NCBI RefSeq assembly: GCF_016464385.1
Contig: NZ_JADMLH010000011.1
Location: forward strand, 1-64,000
Origin: Nucisporomicrobium flavum
GTDB lineage: Bacteria > Actinomycetota > Actinomycetes > Mycobacteriales > Micromonosporaceae
DNA: 64,000 bases
Direction of reading: 5' to 3'
This document shows positions 33,888 through 41,543 of the stretch, piece by piece. The notes beneath the pieces are model-generated. The model was not told the DNA's origin. It saw only the letters and a list, made by a program, of their open reading frames with translations, and ran no database searches. The position numbers and the translations under genes were made by a program. Every line of letters starts with the position of its first letter. Positions within the stretch are counted from its first letter, which is position 1.

Positions 33888-35404
33888 CGTGGCTCGTCCC
33901 GCTGCCGGTCATCATGCCGCTGCTCGGCGCGGCGGTGACGCTGCTGCTGCGCCGGCGCCCGGTGCTGCAACGCGCGGTGAGCGTGCTCGTCCTGTCCGCC
34001 ACGCTGGTCGTCGCGGTCCTCCTGCTGGCGTCCACCGCCACCGGGCCCCCGCTGACCGTCGCCGTCGGCGGCTGGGCCGCGCCGCTGGGCATCGTGCTGG
34101 TCGCCGACCGGCTCGCCGCGCTCATGCTGGTGGTGTCCGCCGCGGTGACGCTCTGCGTGCTGGTGTACTCGATCGGGCAGGGCATGGCCGACGGCGACGA
34201 CGCCGTACCCGTGGCGGTCTACCACCCGGCGTACCTGATCCTCACCGCCGGCGTCACCAACGCGTTCCTCGCCGGTGACCTGTTCAACCTCTACGTCGGC
34301 TTCGAGATCCTGCTCGCCGCCAGCTACGTGCTCATCACCATCGGCGCCACGCGCAGCCGCATCCGCACCGGTACGACGTATGTCGTGGTCAGCCTGCTGT
34401 CGTCGCTGATCTTCCTGACCGCCATCGGGCTGATCTACGCGGCTACCGGCACGCTCAACCTGGCGCAGCTCGCCGGCCGGCTGGACGCGCTGCCCGACGG
34501 CCTCCAGCTGGGCCTGCAGAGCATGCTGCTGCTCGCCTTCGGCATCAAGGCCGCCGTCTTCCCGCTGTCGGCGTGGCTGCCCGACAGCTATCCGACGGCC
34601 ATCGCGCCCGTCACGGCGGTCTTCGCCGGCCTGCTCACCAAGGTCGGCGTGTACGCGATCATCCGTACCCAGACCCTGCTCTTCCCCGACGGGCCGGCCG
34701 GCGGCGTGCTGCTGGTCGCCGCGCTGCTGACGATGACGGTCGGCATCCTCGGCGCGGTGGCGCAGTCCGACATCAAGCGGTTGTTGTCCTTCACGCTGGT
34801 CAGCCACATCGGGTACATGCTGTTCGGCATCGGGCTCGCCTCCAGCGCCGGGCTGTCCGGGGCGATCTTCTACGTCGTGCACCACATCGTCGTGCAGACC
34901 ACGCTGTTCCTCGCCGCGGGGCTGATCGAGCGCCGGGGCGGCACCACGACGCTGGACCGTCTCGGCGGGCTGGCGCGGCTGACACCGGTGCTCGGCGTGC
35001 TGTTCTTCGTGCCCGCCCTGAACCTCGCCGGGATCCCGCCGTTCTCCGGATTCCTGGGCAAGCTCGGGTTGCTGCAGGCCGGGGTGGACGCCGGCGGCGC
35101 GCTCGCCTGGGTCCTCGTCGCCGGGAGTGTGGTCACCAGCCTGCTGACCCTCTACGCCATCGGCCGCGTCTGGAACCTCGCCTTCTGGCGGACCCCGCAC
35201 GCGTCGATGCCCGCGGACGGCGGTGCGCGGGCCGGCCGGGCGCTGCCCCGGCTGATGGTGGGCGCCACCCTGGCCCTGGTCGTCCTGGGTACGGGGCTCA
35301 CCGTGGTGTCCGGTCCGCTGTTCGACATCACCAGCCGGGCCGCCACCGAGCTGCGCGAGCGACAGCCGTACGTCCACGCCGTGTTCGCCGAGGAGGTGCC
35401 ATGA
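33884..35404 (+). CDS. mrpD: Mrp antiporter subunit D
   Basis: 506-residue ND2/ND4-like proton-channel subunit with about 14 membrane helices. Family signatures include GDLFNLYVGFEILLAASYVL (conserved membrane Glu), FGIKAAVFPLSAWLPDSYPT (conserved Lys) and AQSDIKRLLSFTLVSHIGYM. It overlaps mrpC and mrpE by 4 nt on each side. Confidence 0.93.
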   Translation: MTWLVPLPVIMPLLGAAVTLLLRRRPVLQRAVSVLVLSATLVVAVLLLASTATGPPLTVAVGGWAAPLGIVLVADRLAALMLVVSAAVTLCVLVYSIGQGMADGDDAVPVAVYHPAYLILTAGVTNAFLAGDLFNLYVGFEILLAASYVLITIGATRSRIRTGTTYVVVSLLSSLIFLTAIGLIYAATGTLNLAQLAGRLDALPDGLQLGLQSMLLLAFGIKAAVFPLSAWLPDSYPTAIAPVTAVFAGLLTKVGVYAIIRTQTLLFPDGPAGGVLLVAALLTMTVGILGAVAQSDIKRLLSFTLVSHIGYMLFGIGLASSAGLSGAIFYVVHHIVVQTTLFLAAGLIERRGGTTTLDRLGGLARLTPVLGVLFFVPALNLAGIPPFSGFLGKLGLLQAGVDAGGALAWVLVAGSVVTSLLTLYAIGRVWNLAFWRTPHASMPADGGARAGRALPRLMVGATLALVVLGTGLTVVSGPLFDITSRAATELRERQPYVHAVFAEEVP

Positions 35405-35979
35405 CCGCCGGTTCGTCAGCGGTGCGGCGTACCCGATGGCGCGACCGGATCGTCGCCGCCCTCGTGCTCGTCGCCGTGTGGATGCTGCTCTGGGGCGTCT
35501 TCTCCTGGGCCACCCTGGCCGGCGGGATCGTCGTCGCGGCCGTGGTGCTGAAGGTGTTCCCGCTCCCGGCGGTCACGTTCGCCGGGCGTCCGCACCCGCT
35601 CGGGCTGCTGCGCTTCGCCGTACGGTTCGCCGGCGACCTCGTCCGCGCCAGCGTGCAGCTGGCCGTGCTGGCGTTCCGGCTCGGCCACCAGCCGCGCAGC
35701 GCCATCATCCGGGTGCCGTTGCGGGTGCCGTCCGACCTGGTGCTGACGCTGACCGGGGAGGCCGTCTCGCTGGTGCCCGGCAGCTTGATCGTGGACACCG
35801 ACCAGGCGTCCACCACGCTCTACATCCACGTGATCGGGGTGGCCGACCGCGACGCCGTCGAACGCTTCCGCCGCGAGGTGTACGCCACCGAGGCCCGCAT
35901 CGTCCGTGCGATCGGCTCCGAGGCCGAGATCGGGATGCTCGGCCGTCCGGTCCCGGTCCGCAGAAGGGAAGACTCATGA
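35401..35979 (+). CDS. mrpE: Mrp antiporter subunit E
   Basis: 192-residue subunit with two or three N-terminal helices (IVAALVLVAVWMLLWGVFSW, LAGGIVVAAVVLKVFPL). The cytoplasmic MnhE domain follows, containing the conserved SLVPGSLIVDTDQASTTLYI and an H-V-I-G-V strand. Start ATG 35401 overlaps the mrpD stop (ATGA), and it overlaps mrpF likewise. Confidence 0.92.
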   Translation: MTAGSSAVRRTRWRDRIVAALVLVAVWMLLWGVFSWATLAGGIVVAAVVLKVFPLPAVTFAGRPHPLGLLRFAVRFAGDLVRASVQLAVLAFRLGHQPRSAIIRVPLRVPSDLVLTLTGEAVSLVPGSLIVDTDQASTTLYIHVIGVADRDAVERFRREVYATEARIVRAIGSEAEIGMLGRPVPVRRREDS

Positions 35980-36236
35980 CCGTCGTCGGCATCATCGTGT
36001 CCGCGCTGCTGTTCGCGGCCGTGTCGCTCGTGCTGATCCGCATCGTCCGCGGGCCGACCACCCTGGACCGCATCGTCGCCGTGGACGTGCTGCTCGCCAT
36101 CGTGGTGTGCGCGATCGCCGCCGAGGCCGCGTTCACCCGCGACGCGACGTCGCTGCCCGTCCTGGTCGTGCTGTCGATCCTGGGTTTCATCGGCTCGGTG
36201 ACTGTGGCCCGGTTCTCCCCGCGGAGCCGGCGATGA
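35976..36236 (+). CDS. mrpF: Mrp antiporter subunit F
   Basis: 86-residue three-helix subunit with the family signature RIVRGPTTLDRIVAVDVL (containing the conserved Asp) followed by LPVLVVLSILGFIGSVTVAR. ATGA overlaps on both sides. Confidence 0.92.
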   Translation: MTVVGIIVSALLFAAVSLVLIRIVRGPTTLDRIVAVDVLLAIVVCAIAAEAAFTRDATSLPVLVVLSILGFIGSVTVARFSPRSRR

Positions 36237-36595
36237 CGGTGCAGACCCTCGCGGACCTCGTCGCCGGAGCCTGCCTCGTCTCGGGCGCGGTGCTCAGTCT
36301 CGCGGCCGGCGTCGGCCTGCTGCGCTTCCCCGACCTGCTGTCCCGCATGCACGCGGCGACCAAGCCCCAGGTGCTCGGGCTGCTGCTGATCCTCGCGGGC
36401 GCGGCGGTGCGGCTGCACAACATCATCGACGTCACGACGCTGGTGCTGGTCGGCGTCTTCCAGCTGGTCACCGCGCCGGTCGCCGCGCACATGGTGGGCC
36501 GGGCGGTCTACCGGGCCGGGCAGGCGCGCGGCGATCTGCTCATCGTCGACGAGCTGCGCGAGGACCGTACGGACGACGGATCGCCGGCGCGCTGA
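36233..36595 (+). CDS. mrpG: Mrp antiporter subunit G
   Basis: 120-residue three-helix subunit with the signature VGLLRFPDLLSRMHAATKPQ and a second helix LGLLLILAGAAVRL. It is the last gene of the antiporter operon, overlapping mrpF by ATGA and followed by a hairpin. With A/B, C, D, E and F present, the complex should be complete and export Na+ or K+ against the proton gradient. Confidence 0.92.
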   Translation: MTVQTLADLVAGACLVSGAVLSLAAGVGLLRFPDLLSRMHAATKPQVLGLLLILAGAAVRLHNIIDVTTLVLVGVFQLVTAPVAAHMVGRAVYRAGQARGDLLIVDELREDRTDDGSPAR

Positions 36596-36597
36596 CC

Positions 36598-36624
36598 GGC
36601 CTCCCGGGGCGGGGTCAGGAGGCC
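36598..36624. terminator. Bidirectional hairpin between mrpG and the TraR/DksA gene
   Basis: GGCCTCC (36598-36604) and GGAGGCC (36618-36624), perfect 7-bp arms with a 13-nt loop, between two convergent genes. Confidence 0.55.
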
Positions 36625-36950
36625 TGGTCGCAGGCGCCGCAGAGGCTCGCGTACGGCACGCTGCGCAGCCGGCCCAGCGGGATCGGCCGTTCGCAGGTGC
36701 CGCAGACGCCGTACGTGCCCTCGGCCATGCGCCGCAGGGCGGTGGCCGTGTCGGCGATGCGCTGCCGGGCGGCGGCGGTGAGCAGCTCGAGCACGTGCGC
36801 GTCGTAGCCGCCGTGCCCGGGCATGCGGGCGTAGACGGTGAGCTGCGTGAGGCGCGCCGTCTGCACGGCGAAGTCCTCCTCGAGCATGCTGCGCAGCAGC
36901 TCCATCGGCTCGGCGGACAGCGGGGCCGGACGGTGCAACGTGCTGGTCAT
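36615..36950 (-). CDS. TraR/DksA-family C4 zinc-finger protein
   Basis: 111-residue protein. A coiled-coil region (about 15-75, ELLRSMLEEDFAVQTARLTQL to RQRIADTATALRRM) is followed by a C4 zinc finger, CGTCERPIP...SLCGAC (CxxC-x17-CxxC). The family binds RNA polymerase through the secondary channel or acts as a small Zn regulator. The GGAGGCATC ribosome site fixes ATG 36950. It follows the actin-like gene by 37 nt in the same direction, so they probably share a transcript. Confidence 0.88.
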   Translation of the reverse strand: MTSTLHRPAPLSAEPMELLRSMLEEDFAVQTARLTQLTVYARMPGHGGYDAHVLELLTAAARQRIADTATALRRMAEGTYGVCGTCERPIPLGRLRSVPYASLCGACDQAS

Positions 36951-36987
36951 GATGCCTCCGGTCGGTGAGCTCGGTGGGTTCGGCGGA

Positions 36988-37761
36988 TCAGCCGCCGGCG
37001 GGGTGACGGGCCAGCGACATCGCGGCCAGACCGGCGCCGTTGAGGGCGGCGGTGCGAGGGGCGGCGGCGCGGTGCACGCGTACGCGCAACGCGCCGGACA
37101 CGGCGGAGGCGAGCCCCGGATGCAGGGCGCCGTCACCCACCAGCAGGAGACCGCGTGCCACCGCGGTCAGCACATGTGACGCGTCGGCGCCGGTGCGCAG
37201 GTCGTGGACGTGGCCGACGACGCAGTCGCCGAGCAGCTCCACGGTGGCGCCCCGGCTGAGGTCCCGGGTGCCGATCTCGGACCGGCGCGCGGCCACGACC
37301 CGGCCGTCGCTGAGCAGCGCGACCTCGGTCAGCTCGGCGCCGACGTCGACGACGAGCAGGCTGCCCGCGGCGGCACCGGAGCCGATCGCGGCCGCGCGGA
37401 CCCCGTCGACGAACATGATCCGGGCGGGCGCGAACACGGTGTCGAGCACGTGGCGGGTGGCCGCCTGGTCCGCCTCGGAGGCCAGCACCGGCCGGCACGC
37501 CACGATCACCGCGCCGGACGGAACCGGCTGGGGGTAGCGGCGTACGAGCTGGGTCAGCACGTCGACGCAGCCGTCGGCGTCCACGACGCGGCCCCGGCGC
37601 ACCAGCGTGCCGGCCGGGGCGGTCGGGTCGCCGCACGGCCCGCTGACGGTGCCGCGGTGTGCCGCCCATACGCCCGCGGTGCGGCTGCCCAGGTCGACGG
37701 CCACCGCCGGCGCCACCGTCCGCCCGCGGGACGCCGCGCGCGGGATCGATGTCACGCCCAT
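36988..37761 (-). CDS. Actin-like ATPase-fold protein (MreB/Hsp70 superfamily)
   Basis: 257-residue protein. VAVDLGSRTAGVWAA is a phosphate-1 motif, SLLVVDVGAELTEVALL a phosphate-2 motif, and GDGALHPGLASAVSGAL resembles the adenosine motif (GG/S..P.l...l). It is shorter than MreB (about 340 residues) and keeps VACRPVLASEADQ and FVDGVRAAAIGSG, as in rod-shape-protein-like homologues found in actinobacterial stress clusters. Start ATG 37761 has GAGGAG upstream. It lies between a BON protein and a TraR/DksA protein. Filament formation cannot be deduced. Confidence 0.78.
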   Translation of the reverse strand: MGVTSIPRAASRGRTVAPAVAVDLGSRTAGVWAAHRGTVSGPCGDPTAPAGTLVRRGRVVDADGCVDVLTQLVRRYPQPVPSGAVIVACRPVLASEADQAATRHVLDTVFAPARIMFVDGVRAAAIGSGAAAGSLLVVDVGAELTEVALLSDGRVVAARRSEIGTRDLSRGATVELLGDCVVGHVHDLRTGADASHVLTAVARGLLLVGDGALHPGLASAVSGALRVRVHRAAAPRTAALNGAGLAAMSLARHPAGG

Positions 37762-37782
37762 GCCGGTTCTCCTCGTTTCCCG

Positions 37783-37797
37783 GGAGGTCGGACCTCC
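37783..37797. promoter_or_regulatory. Palindrome before actin-like gene
   Basis: GGAGGTC-G-GACCTCC, perfect 7-bp arms with a 1-nt centre, 22 bp upstream of ATG 37761. Candidate operator or 5'-UTR hairpin. Confidence 0.4.
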
Positions 37798-37856
37798 GAT
37801 GGTGGCGTACGGTTCGACGCCCGGCAGGGGCTGCGGCCGGTCAATTACGCGCTCGC

Positions 37857-38249
37857 TCATTGCCGACGACCGGCAAAAAGTCGGCGGCGGGGGCGGCGCC
37901 GCGGCCCGGGCGGGAACGGGTCGGCGCTGAACGGGTGGGTGCGGTGCACCTTCGAGCGGACCAGGTCCGTGTCGTCGAACTCGTACCGGAGGTCGTCGAC
38001 GACGGCGGTCACCCCGGGCACGGTGGCGGCCAGGCGGCGGGCGATGGCGGCGGTGGACCGCCGGCCCACGTCCCCGGTCAGCACCACCGTGCCGCCGACC
38101 GCGTGGGCCTGCACCTGCCCGGGGTGGATCCAGAGCCGGTGGCGCAGCACGCCGGCCACCTCGCGGCCGATCCCGGCGGCGCGGCCCACCGGCGCGCCGG
38201 CCTCTCCGGTGGTCCTGTCGCGCGTCGCGACGTCGGCCTGGCATGTCAT
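37857..38249 (-). CDS. BON-domain protein
   Basis: 130-residue protein with one BON domain (about 30-95: GREVAGVLRHRLWIHPGQVQ, GTVVLTGDVGRRSTAAIARR, VPGVTAVVDDLRYEFDD). BON domains bind membranes or other ligands in stress and osmotic proteins. No signal peptide is visible; the C-terminus is strongly basic (PGPRRRPRRRLFAGRRQ). ATG 38249 has GGAGGG 7 nt upstream. It heads the BON, actin-like, TraR/DksA group and is divergent from the SMP-30 gene. Confidence 0.82.
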   Translation of the reverse strand: MTCQADVATRDRTTGEAGAPVGRAAGIGREVAGVLRHRLWIHPGQVQAHAVGGTVVLTGDVGRRSTAAIARRLAATVPGVTAVVDDLRYEFDDTDLVRSKVHRTHPFSADPFPPGPRRRPRRRLFAGRRQ

Positions 38250-38327
38250 GTCGGCACCCTCCCCGGGCTGCGGTACGGCCCGTGCTCCACGGCGGTTTCG
38301 GTCCCCTCAAGCATCGCCTTCCTGTTA

Positions 38328-38387
38328 CTGGCCGACTACGGTCAGCAGTGGCCAACACGGGTGGGTGGGGTTGCCGACCATCGGCAA
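38328..38387. promoter_or_regulatory. Two palindromes in the BON/SMP-30 divergent region
   Basis: CTGGCCG-ACTA-CGGTCAG (38328-38345, one mismatch) and TTGCCGA-CCA-TCGGCAA (38371-38387, perfect 7-bp arms). A near copy of the second, TTGCCGA-CGA-CCGGCAA, lies at 37860-37876 at the 3' end of the BON gene. They probably bind a common regulator of this locus; which one is unknown. Confidence 0.5.
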
Positions 38388-38465
38388 TCGCCGGCTCCTC
38401 CGTCGGGTGCGGCCGGCCCCGGCATAATGCGGTACGGAACGTCGCCCGAGGTCAGGAGGACCGGC

Positions 38466-39311
38466 ATGCGCGTCGAGCAGGTGACCGATCCGATCGTCTA
38501 CCACGGTGAGGGCCCGGTATGGCATCCGGGCTGGGGCGGGCTGCGGTTCGTCGACATGCTGGCGGGCGACATCCTGACGCTGGGTCCCGACGGTTCCGTC
38601 GAGCGCCGCCACGTCGCGACCGTCGCCGCGGTGGTCCGCCCGCGCAAGGGCGGCGGCGCGGTTATCGCGGTGGAACGCGGCTTCGCCCTCGAGGAACCGG
38701 ACGGGACCGTGACGTTGATGCCGCCGCTGTGGAGCGATCCCGGCGTACGGATGAACGAGGGCGGCTGTGACCCGGACGGCCGGTTCTACTGCGGGTCGAT
38801 GGCCTACGACCAGACGCCCGGGGCGGCATCGGTCCACCGGCTCGACCCGGACGGTTCCGTCGAGGTGGTGCTCGAGGGCGTCACCATCTCCAACGGCCTC
38901 GAGTGGAGTCCCGACGGATCCCGGGCCTACTACAACGACACGGTGGCCTCGACCATCTGGGTGTTCGACTACGACACGGCGAGCGGGCTGACCCACCGGC
39001 GGCCGTTCGCGGAGGTCCCCGGCGGCGGCCGGCCGGACGGCCTGACCGTCGACGCGGACGGCGGCGTGTGGACCGCGATCTCCAACGGCGGCGCCGTCCA
39101 CCGGTACAGCCCCGGCGGCGTGCTGGAGGAGAAGATCGAGGTGCCGGCCCGCAAGGTGACCGCGTGCACGTTCGGCGGCGAACGCCTCGACCAACTCTTC
39201 ATCACCACCTCGCAGGAGGACATCGACACCCGCGAGGACCCGCTCGCCGGCGCGCTGTTCCGCGCGGACGTCGGCGTCACGGGAAGGCCGGTCCGCCTCT
39301 TCGCCGGCTGA
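38466..39311 (+). CDS. SMP-30/gluconolactonase family protein
   Basis: 281-residue six-bladed propeller lactonase. Metal-ligand positions are present: Glu in IVYHGEGPVWHP, Asn in RMNEGGCDPDGRFY, Asn in VTISNGLEWSPDG and Asp in RPDGLTVDADGG. The family hydrolyses sugar lactones such as gluconolactone using Ca2+ or Zn2+. AGGAGGA 5 nt upstream of ATG 38466 fixes the start. It is divergent from the BON gene and stops at a hairpin that includes its own TGA. Confidence 0.88.
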   Translation: MRVEQVTDPIVYHGEGPVWHPGWGGLRFVDMLAGDILTLGPDGSVERRHVATVAAVVRPRKGGGAVIAVERGFALEEPDGTVTLMPPLWSDPGVRMNEGGCDPDGRFYCGSMAYDQTPGAASVHRLDPDGSVEVVLEGVTISNGLEWSPDGSRAYYNDTVASTIWVFDYDTASGLTHRRPFAEVPGGGRPDGLTVDADGGVWTAISNGGAVHRYSPGGVLEEKIEVPARKVTACTFGGERLDQLFITTSQEDIDTREDPLAGALFRADVGVTGRPVRLFAG

Positions 39312-39332
39312 GCGCGACGTCCGCCGCGCTCA
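39309..39332. terminator. Bidirectional hairpin between SMP-30 and SRPBCC genes
   Basis: TGAGCGCG-ACGTCCGC-CGCGCTCA, perfect 8-bp arms; the left arm contains the SMP-30 stop codon and the right arm the last base pairs of the convergent gene. Confidence 0.55.
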
Positions 39333-39800
39333 CCGCCCGTGGCCGGCCGTCTCCGCCAGACGCTTGACATGAGCCGCGCGCAGCACCAGCAGTCGCTTCA
39401 GGTACGGCACGAGCACCGCCCGGGCCACCACCGCCCCCACCGGCCCGAACGGCGCGCGGATCGTCATACGGTCCGTCATTCGCGTACGCCCGTCGCCGAG
39501 GTCCTCGAACAGGTGCTCGTGTCGCATGGCACGGAAGGGCCCGCGGGTCTGTACGTCCACGAAACGATTCGGGCGCTCGTACGCCTGGATCCGGCTCGTC
39601 ATCCGCCAGCGCACCCCGAAATGACGGGCCCGGAACGTGACGTCGTCGCCGAGAGTGAGCCGGCGGCGGCCCGTGGTCGTGGTGGCTGTCTCCCGGCTCC
39701 CGGCCACGGAATCGGCGTGCACGTCGACGTCGAGCTCCAGGTCGAAGACCGTGCCGGGGGCGGCGTTGATCAGGGAGACAACCTCGATCACGGCCGGCAC
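39330..39800 (-). CDS. SRPBCC-family (cyclase/dehydrase-like) protein
   Basis: 156-residue START/Bet v1-like fold. The N-terminus VIEVVSLINAAPGTVFDLELD and the strands VTFRARHFGVRWRMTSRIQAYERP, FRAMRHEHLFEDLGDGRTRMTD and a long C-terminal helix are typical of polyketide-cyclase/CoxG-like SRPBCC proteins that bind hydrophobic ligands. GTG 39800 lies 6 nt after a TAGGCT -10 box (39812-39807), a probable leaderless start. No partner gene indicates a substrate. Confidence 0.82.
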   Translation of the reverse strand: MPAVIEVVSLINAAPGTVFDLELDVDVHADSVAGSRETATTTTGRRRLTLGDDVTFRARHFGVRWRMTSRIQAYERPNRFVDVQTRGPFRAMRHEHLFEDLGDGRTRMTDRMTIRAPFGPVGAVVARAVLVPYLKRLLVLRAAHVKRLAETAGHGR

Positions 39801-39841
39801 GGGAGCAGCCTAACGCCGGCCGATCCGCCCGGTGCGCCAGG

Positions 39842-40507
39842 TCAGGCGCGGGGCAGGACGCCCAGCAGGGTGGCGGTCAGGGCCAGCTCCAGCGATTCCC
39901 CCAGCTCCAGGCGGAAGCGCGCCAGGTCGGGCTCCGCCGCGTACGCCGCCTGCAGGCTCGGCGGGGGAGTGCTGTACGCCGACAGCGCGCCCGCCATCAC
40001 CATGGTCTGCAGGCTGAACAGGATGGCGTTGTCACCCAGCTCCGGCAGGCGCTTGCGGATCAGCTCGGTCATGGTGGTCAGGCGGTTCAGCGACGCGCGC
40101 TTGTAGCGGGTGACGACCTCGACCGAGACGTTGTGTTCCAGCACGCTGCCCTGGGCGCCGAAGAGGTCGCACAGCACCGTCCGGCTCGCGAGGGAGCGGC
40201 TGAGGACCCGGGCCACCGCTGCCGCCCGGCCGGCCATCGGCTGGTTGTCGTCGACGCCGGCGGCCAGCTCGTCCGCGAGCTCCGTCAGCCACTCCCGCAG
40301 GAAGCGGTCGAGCAGTTCGAGCAGCACCGCCTCGCGGGACTCGAAGTAGCGCAGCACGTTCGGCTTCGCCAGGCCCGCGCGGCGGCTGAGCTCGTTCAGG
40401 GTCACCGCGGCCACGGGCATCTCGTCGAGCATCGCCGCCGCCGTGTCGAGGATGGCCCGCCGGCGGATCTCCCGCTGCTCCTCGGTGCGCGCCCGCTGGA
40501 ATGTCAC
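39842..40507 (-). CDS. TetR-family repressor
   Basis: 221-residue regulator. RRRAILDTAAAMLDEMPVAAVTLNELSRRAGLAKPNVLRYFESREAVLLELL is the TetR HTH; the rest is a helical ligand domain. GTG 40507 lies 7 nt after a TAGGCT -10 (40520-40515), so a leaderless mRNA is likely. Three copies of a 13-bp near-palindrome fill the region to the divergent SDR gene, and one sits in the repressor's own promoter. It most likely represses itself and the SDR. Confidence 0.9.
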   Translation of the reverse strand: MTFQRARTEEQREIRRRAILDTAAAMLDEMPVAAVTLNELSRRAGLAKPNVLRYFESREAVLLELLDRFLREWLTELADELAAGVDDNQPMAGRAAAVARVLSRSLASRTVLCDLFGAQGSVLEHNVSVEVVTRYKRASLNRLTTMTELIRKRLPELGDNAILFSLQTMVMAGALSAYSTPPPSLQAAYAAEPDLARFRLELGESLELALTATLLGVLPRA

Positions 40508-40526
40508 GCCCGCCAGCCTAACTTAC

Positions 40527-40594
40527 GTACCTCCGGTACGTTGACATCGTACCGGAAGTACTTTAACGTCGTCGGCACAAGATACCTTCGGTAC
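40527..40594. promoter_or_regulatory. Three TetR-type operators and SDR promoter
   Basis: GTACCTCCGGTAC (40527-40539), GTACCGGAAGTAC (40549-40561, the inverted form GTACTTCCGGTAC) and ATACCTTCGGTAC (40582-40594). Their starts are 22 and 33 bp apart, so all lie on one helix face. The middle site fits in the spacer between TTGACA (40541-40546) and TTTAAC (40563-40568), the rightward promoter. The first overlaps the leftward TetR promoter. Confidence 0.75.
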
Positions 40595-40613
40595 TTTAAT
40601 TGGGGAGCCCGGC

Positions 40614-41543
40614 ATGACCGAGAACTGGACGACGGCGAGCATTCCGGATCAGCGCGGGCGGGTGGCCGTGGTGACCGGCGCCAACACCGGCCTGGGGTAC
40701 GAGACGGCCAAGGCCCTCGCCGAGCGGGGAGCGTCCGTGGTGCTCGCCGTCCGCGACGTCGAGAAGGGTGCCAGGGCCGCGGCCGGCATCGCGGGCGACG
40801 TGACCGTGCAGGCGCTGGACCTGACCTCGCTCGACTCCGTCCGGACCGCGGCGGCGGAGCTGCGGTCCCGGCTCGGCCGGATCGACCTGCTCATCAACAA
40901 CGCCGGCGTGATGTACACACCGAGGCAGACCACCCGGGACGGCTTCGAGCTGCAGTTCGGCACCAACCACCTCGGACACTTCGCGCTCACCGGGCTGCTG
41001 CTGGACCTGATGCTGCCCGTGCCCGGCTCGCGCGTGGTGACGGTCAGCAGCACCGGGCACCGCATCCGGGCCGCCATCCACTTCGACGACCTGCAGTGGG
41101 AGCGGTCGTACAGCCGGGTCGGCGCGTACGGTCAGTCCAAGCTGGCCAACCTGATGTTCACCTACGAGCTGCAGCGCCGCCTCGCCCCGCACGGCACCAC
41201 GGTCGCGATGGCCGCGCATCCCGGCATCTCCAGCACCGAACTCGCCCGCAACGCCCCCGCGGCCCTGCGGCTCCCGCTCACCTGGCTCGCGCCGATGATC
41301 ACCCAGACGCCGGCGATGGGCGCCCTGCCCACCCTGCGCGCCGCCACCGACCCCGCCGCGCTCGGCGGCCAGTACTACGGTCCCGGCGGACGCTTCGAGG
41401 TCAAGGGCCACCCGCGGCTGGTCACGTCCAGCCCGGAGTCGTACGAGGTGGCCGTCCAGCAGCGGCTGTGGGCCGCCTCCGAGGAGCTCACCGGCGTCAG
41501 CTTCCTCAGCCCCGCAGGTCTTGAAGTTCCGGGAGTCGGCTGA
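40614..41543 (+). CDS. Short-chain dehydrogenase/reductase
   Basis: 309-residue SDR of the retinol-dehydrogenase/WWOX-like group. The NAD(P) motif is VVTGANTGLGYETA, NNAG is present as LLINNAGVMYTP, catalytic Ser lies in VVTVSSTGHRI, and YxxxK in AYGQSKLANLMF. The Arg in VRDVEKG after the second strand favours NADPH. The divergent TetR and its operators suggest induction by the substrate. The last 38 nt overlap the convergent phosphotransferase gene. The substrate is unknown. Confidence 0.9.
   Translation: MTENWTTASIPDQRGRVAVVTGANTGLGYETAKALAERGASVVLAVRDVEKGARAAAGIAGDVTVQALDLTSLDSVRTAAAELRSRLGRIDLLINNAGVMYTPRQTTRDGFELQFGTNHLGHFALTGLLLDLMLPVPGSRVVTVSSTGHRIRAAIHFDDLQWERSYSRVGAYGQSKLANLMFTYELQRRLAPHGTTVAMAAHPGISSTELARNAPAALRLPLTWLAPMITQTPAMGALPTLRAATDPAALGGQYYGPGGRFEVKGHPRLVTSSPESYEVAVQQRLWAASEELTGVSFLSPAGLEVPGVG

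Noticed and set aside
37783..37797. DevR box before the actin-like gene
   Set aside because: GGAGGTC-G-GACCTCC is a palindrome but does not match the GGGACTWWAGTCCC pattern in sequence or spacing.
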